A DNA stretch of 42,391 nucleotides from Chloroflexota bacterium (GTDB lineage: Bacteria; Chloroflexota; Dehalococcoidia; Lucifugimonadales; UBA2985): NCBI GenBank assembly GCA_028877205.1, contig JAPPHY010000002.1:123351-165741 (forward strand), read 5' to 3'. The notes below the pieces were generated by a model. It had not been told where the DNA came from. It searched no databases and saw nothing but the letters and a program-made list of their open reading frames with translations. Both the position numbers and the translations under genes were made by a program. This document shows, in pieces, positions 8,485 to 18,655 of this stretch. Numbering within the stretch: the stretch's first letter is position 1; each line of letters starts with the position of its first letter.

Positions 8485-9627
8485 ATGCGGGTCCTCGTCA
8501 CAGGGCAGACCGGCATCGACAAGAAGATCCAGCTGCAGGCTCTCGGTGAGTACAGCGCCCAGAGGGGCAAGAATATACACGCCGTCTTCAACATCGGCGA
8601 CATGATGTACGCCGAGAGCCGGCGGTCCGGCCTCCGCCTGGCTGAGGGCAAGATACTCGACCTGCCCCTGGCGCAGCTTGGAGCGTTGCGCCGCTCCGCG
8701 TTCAACCTGGTGCGAAACGAGGTTGGCGAAGAGAAGAATGTGCTGGTGAACTCCCACGCGGTGTTTCGCTGGAACAACCGGCTGTTCCGCGCCTTCGAGC
8801 TGCCGGAGGTCCAGGACCTGCGGCCTGACGTCATCGTCACGCTCATTGACGACGTGGAGAACGTCAAGCTTAGGCTGGACCAGTTCAAGGAGTCCGGTGA
8901 GCTGCCGCCCGACACGCGCTACAGCCTCAAGGACTTGCTGGTGTGGAGAGAAGAGGAGATGCTGGCGTCCGAGATTCTCGCCTCCGTGCTGGAGATACCC
9001 CACTACGTGCTGGGCGTGTCGCTGGAGGAGGAGGTGTCCACGATGCCGCTGGACGTGCTGCACAGCCTGATGTTCGAGCCGTGGAGGAAGACATCGTACG
9101 TCAGCTTTCCGATTAGCGGGGCGCGCTCCAGGCCGGACGTCTGGGAGAAGGTCATCGAGTTCCGCAAGCTGGCCAGGAGGTATCTCACGGCATTTGACCC
9201 CTTGATGATCGACGAGAAGAGGCTCGTGGACCTGGCCCATCGGTCGGCGAGCGGCTCGGATGAGGTGGAGTGCACCGCTCTGGGCCAGAGTGTGAAGCTG
9301 AGCCGCCGGGAGATCGAGGACGTGGCGTACGACATCGACGGACAAATTGTGGCAAGGGACTACAAGCTGATCGATCAGTCCGAGATGATAGTCGCTTACT
9401 TCCCTTCGGACGCGTCCGGGGAGCCACTCATCGCGGGCGGCGTCCAGTCGGAGATCGAGTACGCCTCCGCGTCCACCAAGAAGGTGGTCATACTGTGGGA
9501 GGCGTCCCGCGATCCAACGCCCTTCATCGGTCAGCGAGGCGACGTGCTGGTAAGAAGCATGGATGAGCTGGAGGAGCACCTCCGGTCGATCAGCCAGCAA
9601 CCGGGCCAAAGAGAGATGCAACTGTAG
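8485..9627 (+). CDS. Unrecognised P-loop-like protein with C-terminal deoxyribosyltransferase-like segment
   Basis: A 380-residue soluble protein I cannot assign. The N-terminus MRVLVTGQTGIDKKIQLQAL looks like a strand, a phosphate loop and a helix, but the loop reads GQTGIDKK rather than the classical GxxxxGKS/T. DVIVTLIDDVENVKLRLDQF may be the Walker B strand. The C-terminus (LIDQSEMIVAYFPSDASGEPLIAGGVQSEIEYASASTKKVVILWE) resembles the substrate loop and Glu of nucleoside 2-deoxyribosyltransferase-like folds. AGGGAG precedes the ATG. It sits between glmS and dnaG, suggesting nucleotide handling, but this is inference. Confidence 0.7.
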   Translation: MRVLVTGQTGIDKKIQLQALGEYSAQRGKNIHAVFNIGDMMYAESRRSGLRLAEGKILDLPLAQLGALRRSAFNLVRNEVGEEKNVLVNSHAVFRWNNRLFRAFELPEVQDLRPDVIVTLIDDVENVKLRLDQFKESGELPPDTRYSLKDLLVWREEEMLASEILASVLEIPHYVLGVSLEEEVSTMPLDVLHSLMFEPWRKTSYVSFPISGARSRPDVWEKVIEFRKLARRYLTAFDPLMIDEKRLVDLAHRSASGSDEVECTALGQSVKLSRREIEDVAYDIDGQIVARDYKLIDQSEMIVAYFPSDASGEPLIAGGVQSEIEYASASTKKVVILWEASRDPTPFIGQRGDVLVRSMDELEEHLRSISQQPGQREMQL

Positions 9628-9636
9628 CCAGTCCTC

Positions 9637-9667
9637 TTGGGCGGGTTTGCCCGCGGACTGGTAAAAT
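9637..9667 (+). promoter_or_regulatory. Weak candidate promoter of dnaG-rpoD
   Basis: TTGGGC (9637-9642) and TAAAAT (9662-9667) are separated by a suboptimal 19 bases, 43 bases before the dnaG ATG. The spacer contains a short GGGC/GCCC hairpin. Confidence 0.3.
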
Positions 9668-9709
9668 GGTGGTGGTTGGTTCATAGCTCGTTGAGGTGAG
9701 GCCATTGCC

Positions 9710-11515
9710 ATGACGGCTGTGCAGGACGTAAAGAGCCGGGCGGACATTGTGGAGGTGGTCTCGGAGCACGTGACGCTCCAGAAGGCGGGGCGCAACTACA
9801 AGGCCAACTGTCCTTTCCACGCGGAGAGGACGCCTTCCTTCATCGTGTTCCCGGAGAGGCAGACGTGGCGCTGCTTTGGCGCGTGCGCAACCGGAGGTGA
9901 CGTCATCACATTTGTGATGAAGGTCGAAAACCAGGACTTTGCGCAGGCGCTCGCCGCTCTGGCGCAGCGCACCGGTGTGCAGCTCCCGTCGCGCGAGCAG
10001 AGGAGCCGCTACGACGGGCTGTACCGGCTGAACGACGAGGCGTCCGAATACTTCCGCCGCGTGCTGGAGTCGCAGGAGGGTGCGAACGCGCGCGAGTACC
10101 TGCGCCGGCGTGGCCTCGACAACGAAACGGCGCATCGTTTCGGACTCGGCCTGAGCCCCGGCGGTCGCGAGGTCCTGCTGCGCCACCTGCTGGGCCGAGG
10201 TCACGCAGAGGAGCAGGTCCTGGCCGCGGGCCTGGCGACTGGCTCGGGAGCCGGCGGTGTGCGTGACATGTTCCAGAGGCGGCTGATGTTCCCGATTCTC
10301 GACTCCTCCGGCCGAGTGGCCGGCTTCGGCGGGAGGGCGCTGGACGACGGCACTCCCAAGTACCTGAACACGCCGCGTACCCCCGTATTTGACAAGGGCG
10401 GCATCCTCTACGGCCTCTCGATGGCGCGCGAGAGCATCGCCGGCGCGGGCAGCGCTGTCATCGTCGAGGGCTACATGGACGTTATAGCCGCGCACCAGCA
10501 CGGCTTCTCCAACGTGGTGGCGTCGATGGGCACGGCGCTGACGGAGCAGCAGGTGGGCCTGCTCAGGAACGTTACGTCCAACTACGTGCTGGCCCTTGAC
10601 CCCGACAACGCGGGCAGGGAGGCCACTCTGCGCAGCCTGGAATCGTCGTGGCGTGCTTTGCAGATCGACTACGTGCGGGCGGGCGGCAGGAGCGGGATAG
10701 TGTTCAGTCAGCGCCACCTGAACGCATCGCTGAACGTTGCGCCGCTGCCGACGGGCCGCGACCCCGACGAGCTCATACGATCGGCTCCGGGCGAGTGGGA
10801 GAGACTTGTCGCGGAGGCACAGCCACTCATGGACTTCCTCATGGATGCACTGCCTCCGCGGTTCGACTTGGGCAGCGACGACGGCAGAAGGCAGCTGCTT
10901 GACGCGATAGCGCCGTTCGTCAGGAGCGAGGGCAACCCGTTCACGTACCGGCGCTACCTCCGCCGCCTTGCGGAGACGGTCGCGCTAAGCGAGCCGGAGC
11001 TTGAGCGGTACGTGTGGCGCTCTCAGAGGCAGCCGGCCGCCGGCGCTGGCAGGCGTGCGGCGTCGGCCGGATCGGCGGGCGTTCCGGCACCGGTCAGCCT
11101 GGAGGAGCACTGCCTGTCGCTTCTGCTCAGGCACCCGGAGCTGAGGGAGAGGGGCGTTGACATCTTGCCGGACTACTTTGAGCAGTCGGAGAACAGGGAC
11201 GTCTTCACAAAATGGCTTGCATGCGATACAATAGAGGAGATTGGTAGGAGTGTGCCCGTTGACCTGGCAGACCACCTGCACACCCTCCTGAACACCGATG
11301 AGCCTCCCCTGAACATCAAGGAGCGGGAGAGGAGTCTTCACTCGGTGGTGAACCGCCTGAAGGAGCGGTACTACAAGGTGCAGGAACTGGCGCTGCTGGA
11401 GGGACTGGAAGACGCGGACTGGACGGACATTGCCGGACTTGAGCAGTCCCAGGATAGGGCACGAGAGATCAATCAGCAGTTGAAGGGGCTTTACTCCGGC
11501 ACGGATTCCGGATAG
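9710..11515 (+). CDS. dnaG: DNA primase
   Basis: Synthesises RNA primers at the replication fork. The zinc-binding domain has Cys34, His37, Cys55 and Cys59 (CPFH and CFGAC), with one extra residue between the last two cysteines compared with the E. coli form. The RNA polymerase core follows, and the TOPRIM domain (about 245-330) has [16 protein letters not shown] and the metal-binding LALDPDNAG. The C-terminal region (about 430-600) is the helicase-binding part. The length of 601 is normal. A GAGGTGAGG Shine-Dalgarno precedes the ATG. It is followed by the primary sigma factor after 16 bases, the core of the classical macromolecular-synthesis operon, here without rpsU. Confidence 0.96.
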   Translation: MTAVQDVKSRADIVEVVSEHVTLQKAGRNYKANCPFHAERTPSFIVFPERQTWRCFGACATGGDVITFVMKVENQDFAQALAALAQRTGVQLPSREQRSRYDGLYRLNDEASEYFRRVLESQEGANAREYLRRRGLDNETAHRFGLGLSPGGREVLLRHLLGRGHAEEQVLAAGLATGSGAGGVRDMFQRRLMFPILDSSGRVAGFGGRALDDGTPKYLNTPRTPVFDKGGILYGLSMARESIAGAGSAVIVEGYMDVIAAHQHGFSNVVASMGTALTEQQVGLLRNVTSNYVLALDPDNAGREATLRSLESSWRALQIDYVRAGGRSGIVFSQRHLNASLNVAPLPTGRDPDELIRSAPGEWERLVAEAQPLMDFLMDALPPRFDLGSDDGRRQLLDAIAPFVRSEGNPFTYRRYLRRLAETVALSEPELERYVWRSQRQPAAGAGRRAASAGSAGVPAPVSLEEHCLSLLLRHPELRERGVDILPDYFEQSENRDVFTKWLACDTIEEIGRSVPVDLADHLHTLLNTDEPPLNIKERERSLHSVVNRLKERYYKVQELALLEGLEDADWTDIAGLEQSQDRAREINQQLKGLYSGTDSG

Positions 11516-11531
11516 CGCACGAGATGGAGAT

Positions 11532-13088
11532 ATGGTAAGAGACAGAAACAACGAGATGGAAGTGAGCCCGGAAGAGGAAGAACCCACCTCCGAGAACATG
11601 CTCGCGGCGGTGGGGTCCATCAGGGAGGACGCCAAAGAGCTTGGCATCAACATCGCGCCCCCACAGGGTGACGGCGACGGCGATGCCAACGGTCACGCGC
11701 TTCCCACTTCCCTGGCCAAGGACGACGTCGAGGAGCTGACCGAGGAGGCGGAAGCCGAGGGAGAGACCGAGGTAGAGGTAGAGGTGGAGCCGGATCTCGC
11801 CAACCTGGACATGATCGATGATCCGGTCCGCATGTATCTTCGCGAGATCGGCCGCGTCCACCTGCTCACCGCCAGAGACGAACGCAACCTGGCCCGGAGC
11901 ATGGAGTGCGGCATCCAGGTGAAGGCGCTGGAGAAGGACGTCAGCGCTCAGGGCGGCTGGGAGCCGAAGGCCTACGAGGTGGTGCACCTGCTGCTCACCC
12001 GCCTGGCGCATGCCTCATACCTGGCGGACGCGCTGGGCGAGAGGCTGGACATTCCCGGCGGTCTCAGCCTGTGGCACCTGCGCTCCGACCCGACCGTGCT
12101 CGACGCCATCGACAGCGAGATTAACCAGGACATGGTCGCGGAGTTGGCCATGAAGCTGGAGTGCCCGCCGGAGGAGGCCCGCAACGGCTTGCTCCAGCTG
12201 TCCGTGAACAGCCGGATTGTGCCGCTCGAGGCGCTGGAGGTGGTGGGCGAGGCAACGCCCCTCAGCCAGCTGCCGCGGTTCCTGAGCGATCAGGACCTCA
12301 TTCGTGACCTGCGGGTGAGGGAGTCGGCAATGAGTTCCTACCTGCACTCCGTGGTGGAGCAAGGCAACAAGGCGCAGCGACACCTGGCGGAGGCGAACCT
12401 TCGCCTGGTGGTGAGTGTCGCCAAGAAGTACATCGGAAGGGGCATGTCGCTGCTGGACCTGGTGCAGGAGGGGAACATCGGCCTCATCCGCGCCGTGGAG
12501 AAGTTCGACTACCGCAAGGGGTACAAGTTCAGCACGTACGCCACGTGGTGGATTCGCCAGGCCATAACGAGGGCGATCGCCGACCAGGCCCGTACCATTC
12601 GCATACCCGTCCACATGGTGGAGACCATCAACAAGCTCATGCGGACCAGCCGCCGGCTGGTGCAGGAGTTCGGGCGCGAGCCCACCAGCGAGGAGATCGG
12701 GCAGGACATGGAAGTGAGCCCGGAGAAGGTGCGCGAGATCCTCAAGATATCGCAGGAGCCGGTCTCGCTGGAGACGCCCATAGGCGAGGAAGAGGACAAC
12801 CACCTGGGCGACTTCATCGAGGACCGCGGCGCCATTGCGCCCGCGGACGCCGCCTCCTACCAGCTGCTGAAGGAGCTTGTGGAGGATGTGCTGGACACGC
12901 TCAACCTCCGCGAGCGTCGGGTGCTGCAGCTGCGGTTCGGGCTGGAGGACGGGCGCAGCCGCACGCTGGAGGAGGTGGGCAGGGAGTTCGGCGTGACTCG
13001 CGAGCGCATCCGCCAGATAGAGGCCAAGGCCCTGCGAAAGCTCCGCCACCCCTCGCGCTCCAGGAAGCTCAAGGACTTCCTGGAGTAG
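11532..13088 (+). CDS. rpoD: Primary RNA polymerase sigma factor (RpoD/SigA)
   Basis: A 518-residue sigma-70. The acidic N-terminal region (about 1-90) contains Glu/Val-rich runs. Region 1.2 is [21 protein letters not shown]. Region 2 holds [69 protein letters not shown], the -10 recognition part. Regions 3 and 4 end with the helix-turn-helix [42 protein letters not shown] roughly 200-residue non-conserved insert separates 1.2 from 2. It is co-transcribed with dnaG. Promoters elsewhere in the window fit the TTGACA/TATAAT specificity of this factor. Confidence 0.96.
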   Translation: MVRDRNNEMEVSPEEEEPTSENMLAAVGSIREDAKELGINIAPPQGDGDGDANGHALPTSLAKDDVEELTEEAEAEGETEVEVEVEPDLANLDMIDDPVRMYLREIGRVHLLTARDERNLARSMECGIQVKALEKDVSAQGGWEPKAYEVVHLLLTRLAHASYLADALGERLDIPGGLSLWHLRSDPTVLDAIDSEINQDMVAELAMKLECPPEEARNGLLQLSVNSRIVPLEALEVVGEATPLSQLPRFLSDQDLIRDLRVRESAMSSYLHSVVEQGNKAQRHLAEANLRLVVSVAKKYIGRGMSLLDLVQEGNIGLIRAVEKFDYRKGYKFSTYATWWIRQAITRAIADQARTIRIPVHMVETINKLMRTSRRLVQEFGREPTSEEIGQDMEVSPEKVREILKISQEPVSLETPIGEEEDNHLGDFIEDRGAIAPADAASYQLLKELVEDVLDTLNLRERRVLQLRFGLEDGRSRTLEEVGREFGVTRERIRQIEAKALRKLRHPSRSRKLKDFLE

Positions 13089-13242
13089 GGCGCGCGGGGG
13101 GTTGGGGTGGGGTCGCGAACCCCTGGCCCGAACTAGAGCGACAACGCCGATAGCCCAACATCCGTGCAACCTGCGCCTGTAGGACTTTGCGGAGAGTCAA
13201 GGTAATCACTGAAGACACCTAGCTTCCAATAGGGTCATCACA

Positions 13243-15864
13243 ATGCGAAGTGCCCTCAAGTCCGCCGGTCGCATAGGCCTGTTGTGCGTCTTGGTGCCGA
13301 TGTTGCAGTCGGCATGTGAAATCCCGACTACCCCCGAGCCCGGCAATACCCAAACTCCCGCAGCAACATTGACTCCTGAGCCTTCCCTGACGCCTACGCT
13401 GCAGCCAGTCCCAACGCCTACGCCGCAGCCTTCACCTACGCCGCAGCCCGTGCCAACGCCCACACCCCAGCCGACTCCCACCATGGGGCCGACTCTCACG
13501 CCGAGGCCATATTCGACGCCGCAGCCACTTCCAACGCCGATTCCGACACAGGGGCCTGTACCTACGCCAACTCCTCAGCCACTTCCAACGCCTACGCCCA
13601 CCACGAGTCCACTATTTGGCTTCACATGGGTGGAGGACGGCCTCACTGAGGAAGAAGAGCACGCAATCTCTACGATCAATAGAATCTTGGATAAGGATCC
13701 GGAGTTTGGGAAAGCCGTGCTTGATCTCTGGTGGGTTGAAGAAGCAATGCCTACAGTTCGGTTTTTTGCGCTGAGGGAACTTTCCCGCCTAGTCGAAGAT
13801 AACCCGAGTCTGGCTTGGCAGGCGATTCGAGAACCGTTTATGGAACCTCCATTTCGGTACCGAGACCAGTATGCGTTGAGCGTCCTTAAGTCATTGGCCC
13901 AAGATGGGCCGCACAATGAAGAGAGGAAAGCCCTGCTGACTCAGCTTGGTTCCCAAACGTGGTTTAGTGACGGTATAGATGATTTGGATGCAGCGCTCTT
14001 GTATGCAATCAGCATGAGTACCGGTGACTTTCGGCAGGCCTTGTTGGACGAACACTACGTGGCGTCTGCGACCGTGGAGCTACCGTTGTCTGGCAACGTA
14101 GGAACGGTTGTAATTCGCAACACCCCGTTTCCTACAGAAGATCATACACTGGCCACAATGGAGGAGGGACTACGGTATATCGAAGGCTTCATGGGAAGAC
14201 CGTTTCCCGTCGATGACATAATACTGATTGTTACCGATCCAGACATCTGGCGTTTAGGTGGAAGACACTGGGCTTACCTGCTTGGTGACCAGGGCAAGCC
14301 TGGGCACATGACCGCCCACATGGCCATCGGGGACTTTGGGCATGGGCCACTAAAGCGCATAATCTATCACGAAATCGCCCACTACTACCATATGTATGGA
14401 TCTCCATGGATCCAGGAAGGTACGGCGAATTTCCTAGAGGCCTACGTTCGAGACCAGCTTGGCGTAGAATCTATCGAAGATAGGCTGGAGTACTTCGAGG
14501 GACTGAGAGAGTCAAGTAGCAGCGAGACGCTCCAAGGTGAAAACGAGACCATCTTTCGCGACATTTACGAGTTGAGCCAATGCGAGGCTCACGGTCTTGG
14601 TGAGCAGTTCATGTTGGGAATGTACGTTGCTTTGGGTCCTGAAGCCCTCAGCGTGGCATTGAATGAGTTGCACGATCAGTCCATGCGTCTTGTGAGACTG
14701 AATGACGATAGCATATACTACGCTCTTCTGTCACAAACGACCGATGAGAACATAGAGGCTTTCAAGACAGCATATCGAAGGTATCACGGCGGATCTATCG
14801 TAGACATGACCCCGGAGCACTCTCCGGATTGGCCGGCACTGGCCGCGCTATACGAATCGACCAACGGAGCAGGCTGGATGCATAGCGGAAACTGGGTATC
14901 CCTTGGTGCACCCTTGGGGGCTTGGTACGGTGTACAAACCGATTATACGAATCGCGTATGGGACCTGGATCTCGAGGACAATTCCTTGGCAGGCAGGCTG
15001 CCACCTGGCTTGGAAGCTCTCTCGAGTCTTAGATTCCTCAAATTGGCTTATAACTCGCTGGAGGGGACTATACCCCCTGAACTCGGAAGGCTTTCCAGTC
15101 TAGAAACACTAGATCTCAGACGCAACCAACTGAATGGAGAGATACCGCCGGAACTGGGTGACATCTCCAACCTCGAATCCCTTAGCATGTGGGGAAACCA
15201 GCTAGGTGGTGAGATACCCGCTGAATTAGGAAGGTTGTCCCGTCTCACATGGCTTGACCTCGATCGAAACTCTTTGGTCGGCGAAATCCCATCGGAACTG
15301 GCCGGACTAGTGAGCCTTGAATATATGTCCTTAAGGAGAAACCGATTGAGCGGACAGATTCCTCCTGAGCTGGGAAGCTTGTCCAATTTGAGGAGTCTTC
15401 TACTTGAGGAGAATCAGCTGGAGGGGACGATACCGTCTGAGTTGGCGCGTCTCTCTAATCTATGGTCACTTCGTCTCTGGGGAAACCAGCTAAGCGGTGA
15501 GATACCTTCGGAACTCGGGGGTCTGTCCAACCTTTCAGGATTAGATCTTGGCGACAACATGCTGACTGGGGGAATCCCCTCGGCACTCGGCGGCCTTGCG
15601 AATCTTGAGTCGCTGGACCTTGCCGGGAATGAACTGACCGGCGAAATCCCCATTGAATTGGGAAATCTCTCGAACTTGTATAGGCTCGACCTCAGCAACA
15701 ACAATCTGGCTGGTGAGATACCCTCGACATTGGAGGGCCTTGCCGAACTGCACATATTGTACTTGGGAGGCAATCAGTTCACAGGATGTATACCAGAGGG
15801 GCTGCGAGAAGTCCCTCAGAACGACTTTGACGAACTTGGTCTGCCGTTTTGCGGCGTTTCTTGA
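13243..15864 (+). CDS. Secreted lipoprotein with gluzincin-like peptidase and plant-type leucine-rich repeats
   Basis: An 873-residue protein. A signal peptide ends in the lipobox LQSAC (Cys25), predicting lipoprotein anchoring. Residues about 30-125 are a Pro/Thr/Gln spacer (repeats such as PTPTPQP). The middle carries HEIAHYYH followed by [14 protein letters not shown], the HExxH plus downstream Glu pattern of gluzincin metallopeptidases. A cap of the type [20 protein letters not shown] introduces about eleven 24-residue repeats of the form NxLxGxIPxELGxLSxLxxLxL (about 575-850), ending in a Cys-containing cap. Third-position composition is visibly less GC-rich than in neighbours, suggesting acquisition or relaxed selection. 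Target and peptidase activity are unknown. No convincing Shine-Dalgarno. Confidence 0.8.
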   Translation: MRSALKSAGRIGLLCVLVPMLQSACEIPTTPEPGNTQTPAATLTPEPSLTPTLQPVPTPTPQPSPTPQPVPTPTPQPTPTMGPTLTPRPYSTPQPLPTPIPTQGPVPTPTPQPLPTPTPTTSPLFGFTWVEDGLTEEEEHAISTINRILDKDPEFGKAVLDLWWVEEAMPTVRFFALRELSRLVEDNPSLAWQAIREPFMEPPFRYRDQYALSVLKSLAQDGPHNEERKALLTQLGSQTWFSDGIDDLDAALLYAISMSTGDFRQALLDEHYVASATVELPLSGNVGTVVIRNTPFPTEDHTLATMEEGLRYIEGFMGRPFPVDDIILIVTDPDIWRLGGRHWAYLLGDQGKPGHMTAHMAIGDFGHGPLKRIIYHEIAHYYHMYGSPWIQEGTANFLEAYVRDQLGVESIEDRLEYFEGLRESSSSETLQGENETIFRDIYELSQCEAHGLGEQFMLGMYVALGPEALSVALNELHDQSMRLVRLNDDSIYYALLSQTTDENIEAFKTAYRRYHGGSIVDMTPEHSPDWPALAALYESTNGAGWMHSGNWVSLGAPLGAWYGVQTDYTNRVWDLDLEDNSLAGRLPPGLEALSSLRFLKLAYNSLEGTIPPELGRLSSLETLDLRRNQLNGEIPPELGDISNLESLSMWGNQLGGEIPAELGRLSRLTWLDLDRNSLVGEIPSELAGLVSLEYMSLRRNRLSGQIPPELGSLSNLRSLLLEENQLEGTIPSELARLSNLWSLRLWGNQLSGEIPSELGGLSNLSGLDLGDNMLTGGIPSALGGLANLESLDLAGNELTGEIPIELGNLSNLYRLDLSNNNLAGEIPSTLEGLAELHILYLGGNQFTGCIPEGLREVPQNDFDELGLPFCGVS
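13360..13610 (+). repeat. Degenerate Pro-Thr-Gln coding repeat
   Basis: Inside the lipoprotein gene, short units reading like CCAACGCCTACGCCGCAGCC recur imperfectly and encode Pro-Thr-Pro-Thr-Pro-Gln-Pro. They form a flexible cell-surface spacer and could change length by slippage. Confidence 0.75.
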
Positions 15865-15973
15865 TCAACTGGTCCCAAGAAAGTCTACTTGCTCAGATCC
15901 AGAAACCGGCGCGGGCGCATGCAACAGACTCTAGTTACTTGGCCACCGCCTTAGCCGCCCCACTCCCCGCCCC

Positions 15974-17245
15974 TTACCCCACCACGGACGTATAGGCGCG
16001 CAGAAACTCCTCGTCCGACATGCCCGCGGCGGCCGACAGCCTGCCCAGCATCTCCGCGTCCTCAAGGTCTTGCCGCTCCAGCCGGATCATGTACTCCCGC
16101 GCCGTCGCGTAGTACGGCGAGCTCACGTCCACCAGGCGCACGCGTGTCCTGCCGGTCTCCTGATCGCGCAGCTGGTGCATCGGCAGCGCGGTCAGGTCGC
16201 CGTTCTCAATGCAGATGAGCGCGCCGCGCGCCAGCTCCTCGCGCGGCTCCTCCGCCAGGATGCGTACGGCGCCCCAGCCCAGCGTGCGAGTGTAGTCGAT
16301 GTCGAACGGGACCGGCGAGGCGGACCGCAGCCCGTAGCCAATGGTCGAGTCGACCAGCTGGAACGTCTGGCCGCGCTCGGCGAAACGGCTCTGCAGCGCC
16401 TTGCGCAGAATCATCGCAAGCGGTATCTCGGCGAGGCGTATGTGGCCGTAGGGGTCGCGTGTCACCTCCACGCCGGGCACCTGCGCCAGCTCCTCCGGGT
16501 CCAACCGGCTGCCGATGCCCTCCGCGACGACCAGCAGGCCGTGCTGCTGGCCCATCGCCCTGCGCTTGATGATCGCTCCCTCCATGACCTTGCACACTTG
16601 GTCCAGCGAGAGGCTCGGCGTGGAGAACTCCTCCGGGATGATGGTCGTGGTTGCGCCCGCGGACTTGCCGATGCCCAGTGCCAGGTGTCCCGCCGTGCGG
16701 CCCATCACCACGACCATGTACCACCGGTTTGTGGTGCGCGAGTCCTCCATCATGTTCAGCACGATCTCGGTGCCGACCTGCCGCGCAGTCTCGAAGCCGA
16801 AGGTTGGCATTCCGGCTGGCAGCGGCAGGTCGTTGTCGATGGTCTTGGGGACGTGCACGACTCGAAGCGAGGCGTGGGAGACGCGGGCCACCTCGGACGC
16901 GCCGAACGCCGTGTCGTCGCCGCCGATGGTGACCAGCCGGCCGATGCCCAGCTCGCTGAGCGTCCGGCCGACGGTCTCCAGGTGCTCCTCGCTGCGTGTT
17001 GGGTTGGCGCGCGAGGTGCGCAGCACGCTGCCGCCCTGGAAGTGGATGCGGGACACGTCCGAGATCGACAGCGGCTGGACGTGCTCCGTGCTGCCCGCGA
17101 TCAGGTGCTGGAAGCCGTCGATGATGCCCACCACCTCGAAGCCGGAGTTGATGGCCTCGATTGTGACGGAGCTGATGACGCTGTTGATTCCGGGCGCGGG
17201 GCCACCGCCAACCAGAATGCCGAGCTTCTCGCCGTTGGTCGTCAT
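15974..17245 (-). CDS. pfkA: 6-phosphofructokinase, pyrophosphate-dependent type
   Basis: Phosphorylates fructose-6-phosphate. The 423-residue PFK-family protein has GGDDT at 108-112 and PKTIDND at 133-139. ATP-dependent enzymes have GGDGT and PGTIDND. The Asp and Lys seen here are the known determinants of pyrophosphate use (as in the E. histolytica and plant enzymes), so a reversible PPi-PFK is predicted. Other family blocks are GGGPAPGINSVI and MGRTAGHLALGIGKSAGA. An AAGGAGG Shine-Dalgarno precedes the ATG, only 33 bases after the thiolase-like gene, so it is probably the last gene of that operon. Confidence 0.92.
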   Translation of the reverse strand: MTTNGEKLGILVGGGPAPGINSVISSVTIEAINSGFEVVGIIDGFQHLIAGSTEHVQPLSISDVSRIHFQGGSVLRTSRANPTRSEEHLETVGRTLSELGIGRLVTIGGDDTAFGASEVARVSHASLRVVHVPKTIDNDLPLPAGMPTFGFETARQVGTEIVLNMMEDSRTTNRWYMVVVMGRTAGHLALGIGKSAGATTTIIPEEFSTPSLSLDQVCKVMEGAIIKRRAMGQQHGLLVVAEGIGSRLDPEELAQVPGVEVTRDPYGHIRLAEIPLAMILRKALQSRFAERGQTFQLVDSTIGYGLRSASPVPFDIDYTRTLGWGAVRILAEEPREELARGALICIENGDLTALPMHQLRDQETGRTRVRLVDVSSPYYATAREYMIRLERQDLEDAEMLGRLSAAAGMSDEEFLRAYTSVVG

Positions 17246-17278
17246 GGAGCCTCCTTGGTGTGTGGGTGAGTCGGGGGC

Positions 17279-18604
17279 CTACGGCGGTGAGCTGGCAAGG
17301 GTGAGGTATGCGGCGCTCATGGCAGGAGCATAGGCGACGACGGCCGTCTCCGCCTTGACGTTGACCTGCCGCGCGCCGGCCGTGCCCCTGAGCTGCTCGA
17401 TGCCGTCGATGTACATGGCGGTGCGAGTGCGCCCGCAGCCGAGGTTGCCGCCGCCGGACAGGAAGGGATGCGGCCCCTCCACGCTTATGTCGCCCTTGAC
17501 GAAGTCCTTGGCCTCGCCCTCCTTCACGCCGTGCCACTCGAACGCCTCCAGCGCCAGCGGCATGAACGGCGAGAAGCCGTCGTACGGGTTGAAGATGTCA
17601 ACGTCCTGAGCGCGCAGGCCGGAGCCTTCGTACACCATTTCGGCGATGTTGCGCTTGCCGACCATCCACTCGTCCAGCGTCAGGTAGCTACTGCGCGCCA
17701 CGTTGCCGCGTCCCTGGTTGTGGTTGAGCACGTAGACGGGCTTCTGGCGCATGTCCTTTGCGCGCTCCGCGGTGGTGAGCACGAATGCGCCCGCGGCGTT
17801 GACCGGCCTGTCGTAGTCCCAGATGCGCGCGGGCCACGCAATGGGCCTGGAGGCCAGGTAGTCCTCCGTGGTGAGGCCGGACGCGCCGTTGGTGGCGTAG
17901 AAGCCCCAGGAGGTCATCATGCCGTTGCGGTGCTCGGTGAGGATCAGGGGAGCCATCAGCTCCTCCCACGTGGTGCCGTAGCGGGCGCAGTACTGCTGGA
18001 TGCAGATGGTGCCGTCGATCTGGAGGGATAGCGTGTTTGCGCCCCACGGGAAGTTCCACTGGTTGGGGCCCTCCGCGTAGTCGCGGGCGTTGTCACCGCC
18101 GCGGCGGTAGCGGCCCTCCAGGTTGTTGGCGGTATAGATGTACAGCGCGACCTCGCACTTGCCCGTGGCGACGGCCTCGGCGGCGAAGCCCAGGCCCTCG
18201 CCGATGTCAGGCAGGGCCTCCGGGGCGTACGTGACGCCGGTCAGTCCCGGCATGTTGTTGAGCATCCACTTGCCCGTCACAACTGTCAGGCCGTCCTCGG
18301 AGTCGTAGGGCGGCGGGAAGTAGGGGCGGTACGGCCCCCAGCTCGCCGAGCTGCCGCCGTTTGCGCCCGCCATGTTGTTGGGGCACTGGAGCAGACCATC
18401 GACCTCCTCGGGGCTCACGCCTGCGTCCTCCAGCGCGCGCTGCGCCGCCAGGATGCAGAACGCGCCCAGCGTCCGGTCCATCGACACGCCGTCCCATCGC
18501 CGGTCCACCGGAGACATGCCCCAGCCCGTGATGGCAACCTTGCCCTGATGCGGCCAGACGCCGAGTCCCTTCCTGTCCCTTCTCCAACCGGTCTCTGTCG
18601 TCAT
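17279..18604 (-). CDS. Thiolase-like protein of the Ltp2/SCP-x type (possible retro-aldolase)
   Basis: A 441-residue thiolase-fold protein. The start KVAITGWGMSPVDRR, the helix ALEDAGVSPEEVDGLL and the C-terminal FNPYDGFSPFMPLALEAFEWHG, HPFLSGGGNLGCGRTRT are typical of the non-canonical thiolases linked to lipid-transfer-protein aldolases. I do not see the usual thiolase nucleophile Cys in its normal context. Ltp2-type members paired with a DUF35 partner perform retro-aldol cleavage of acyl-CoA side chains in steroid catabolism. A DUF35 gene lies directly upstream (51-base gap), so a similar two-protein complex is likely. Substrate unknown. A GGAGGAC Shine-Dalgarno precedes the ATG. Confidence 0.8.
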   Translation of the reverse strand: MTTETGWRRDRKGLGVWPHQGKVAITGWGMSPVDRRWDGVSMDRTLGAFCILAAQRALEDAGVSPEEVDGLLQCPNNMAGANGGSSASWGPYRPYFPPPYDSEDGLTVVTGKWMLNNMPGLTGVTYAPEALPDIGEGLGFAAEAVATGKCEVALYIYTANNLEGRYRRGGDNARDYAEGPNQWNFPWGANTLSLQIDGTICIQQYCARYGTTWEELMAPLILTEHRNGMMTSWGFYATNGASGLTTEDYLASRPIAWPARIWDYDRPVNAAGAFVLTTAERAKDMRQKPVYVLNHNQGRGNVARSSYLTLDEWMVGKRNIAEMVYEGSGLRAQDVDIFNPYDGFSPFMPLALEAFEWHGVKEGEAKDFVKGDISVEGPHPFLSGGGNLGCGRTRTAMYIDGIEQLRGTAGARQVNVKAETAVVAYAPAMSAAYLTLASSPP

Positions 18605-18655
18605 GGTCTTGTCCTCCGTGCTGAATGAAGTTGTCGGTTCAAGAGAGCGTTCTGC

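Noticed and set aside
6525-8915. A 796-codon open frame on the minus strand opposite glmS
   Set aside because: It overlaps glmS fully and its composition (Arg, His, Gln-rich) is that of an antisense shadow in GC-rich DNA.
8317-10717. Long minus-strand frames opposite the P-loop-like gene and dnaG
   Set aside because: Shadows of well-supported plus-strand genes with no domain of their own.
13360-13610. Repeats in the lipoprotein gene as a CRISPR or tandem mobile element
   Set aside because: The units are short, imperfect and in frame, and encode a Pro/Thr spacer.
15000-15800. Periodic DNA similarity as a non-coding tandem repeat
   Set aside because: It is explained by 72-base leucine-rich repeat units in the protein.
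16070-17269. A 399-codon plus-strand frame opposite pfkA
   Set aside because: Antisense shadow. The minus strand encodes an intact PFK with its catalytic motifs.
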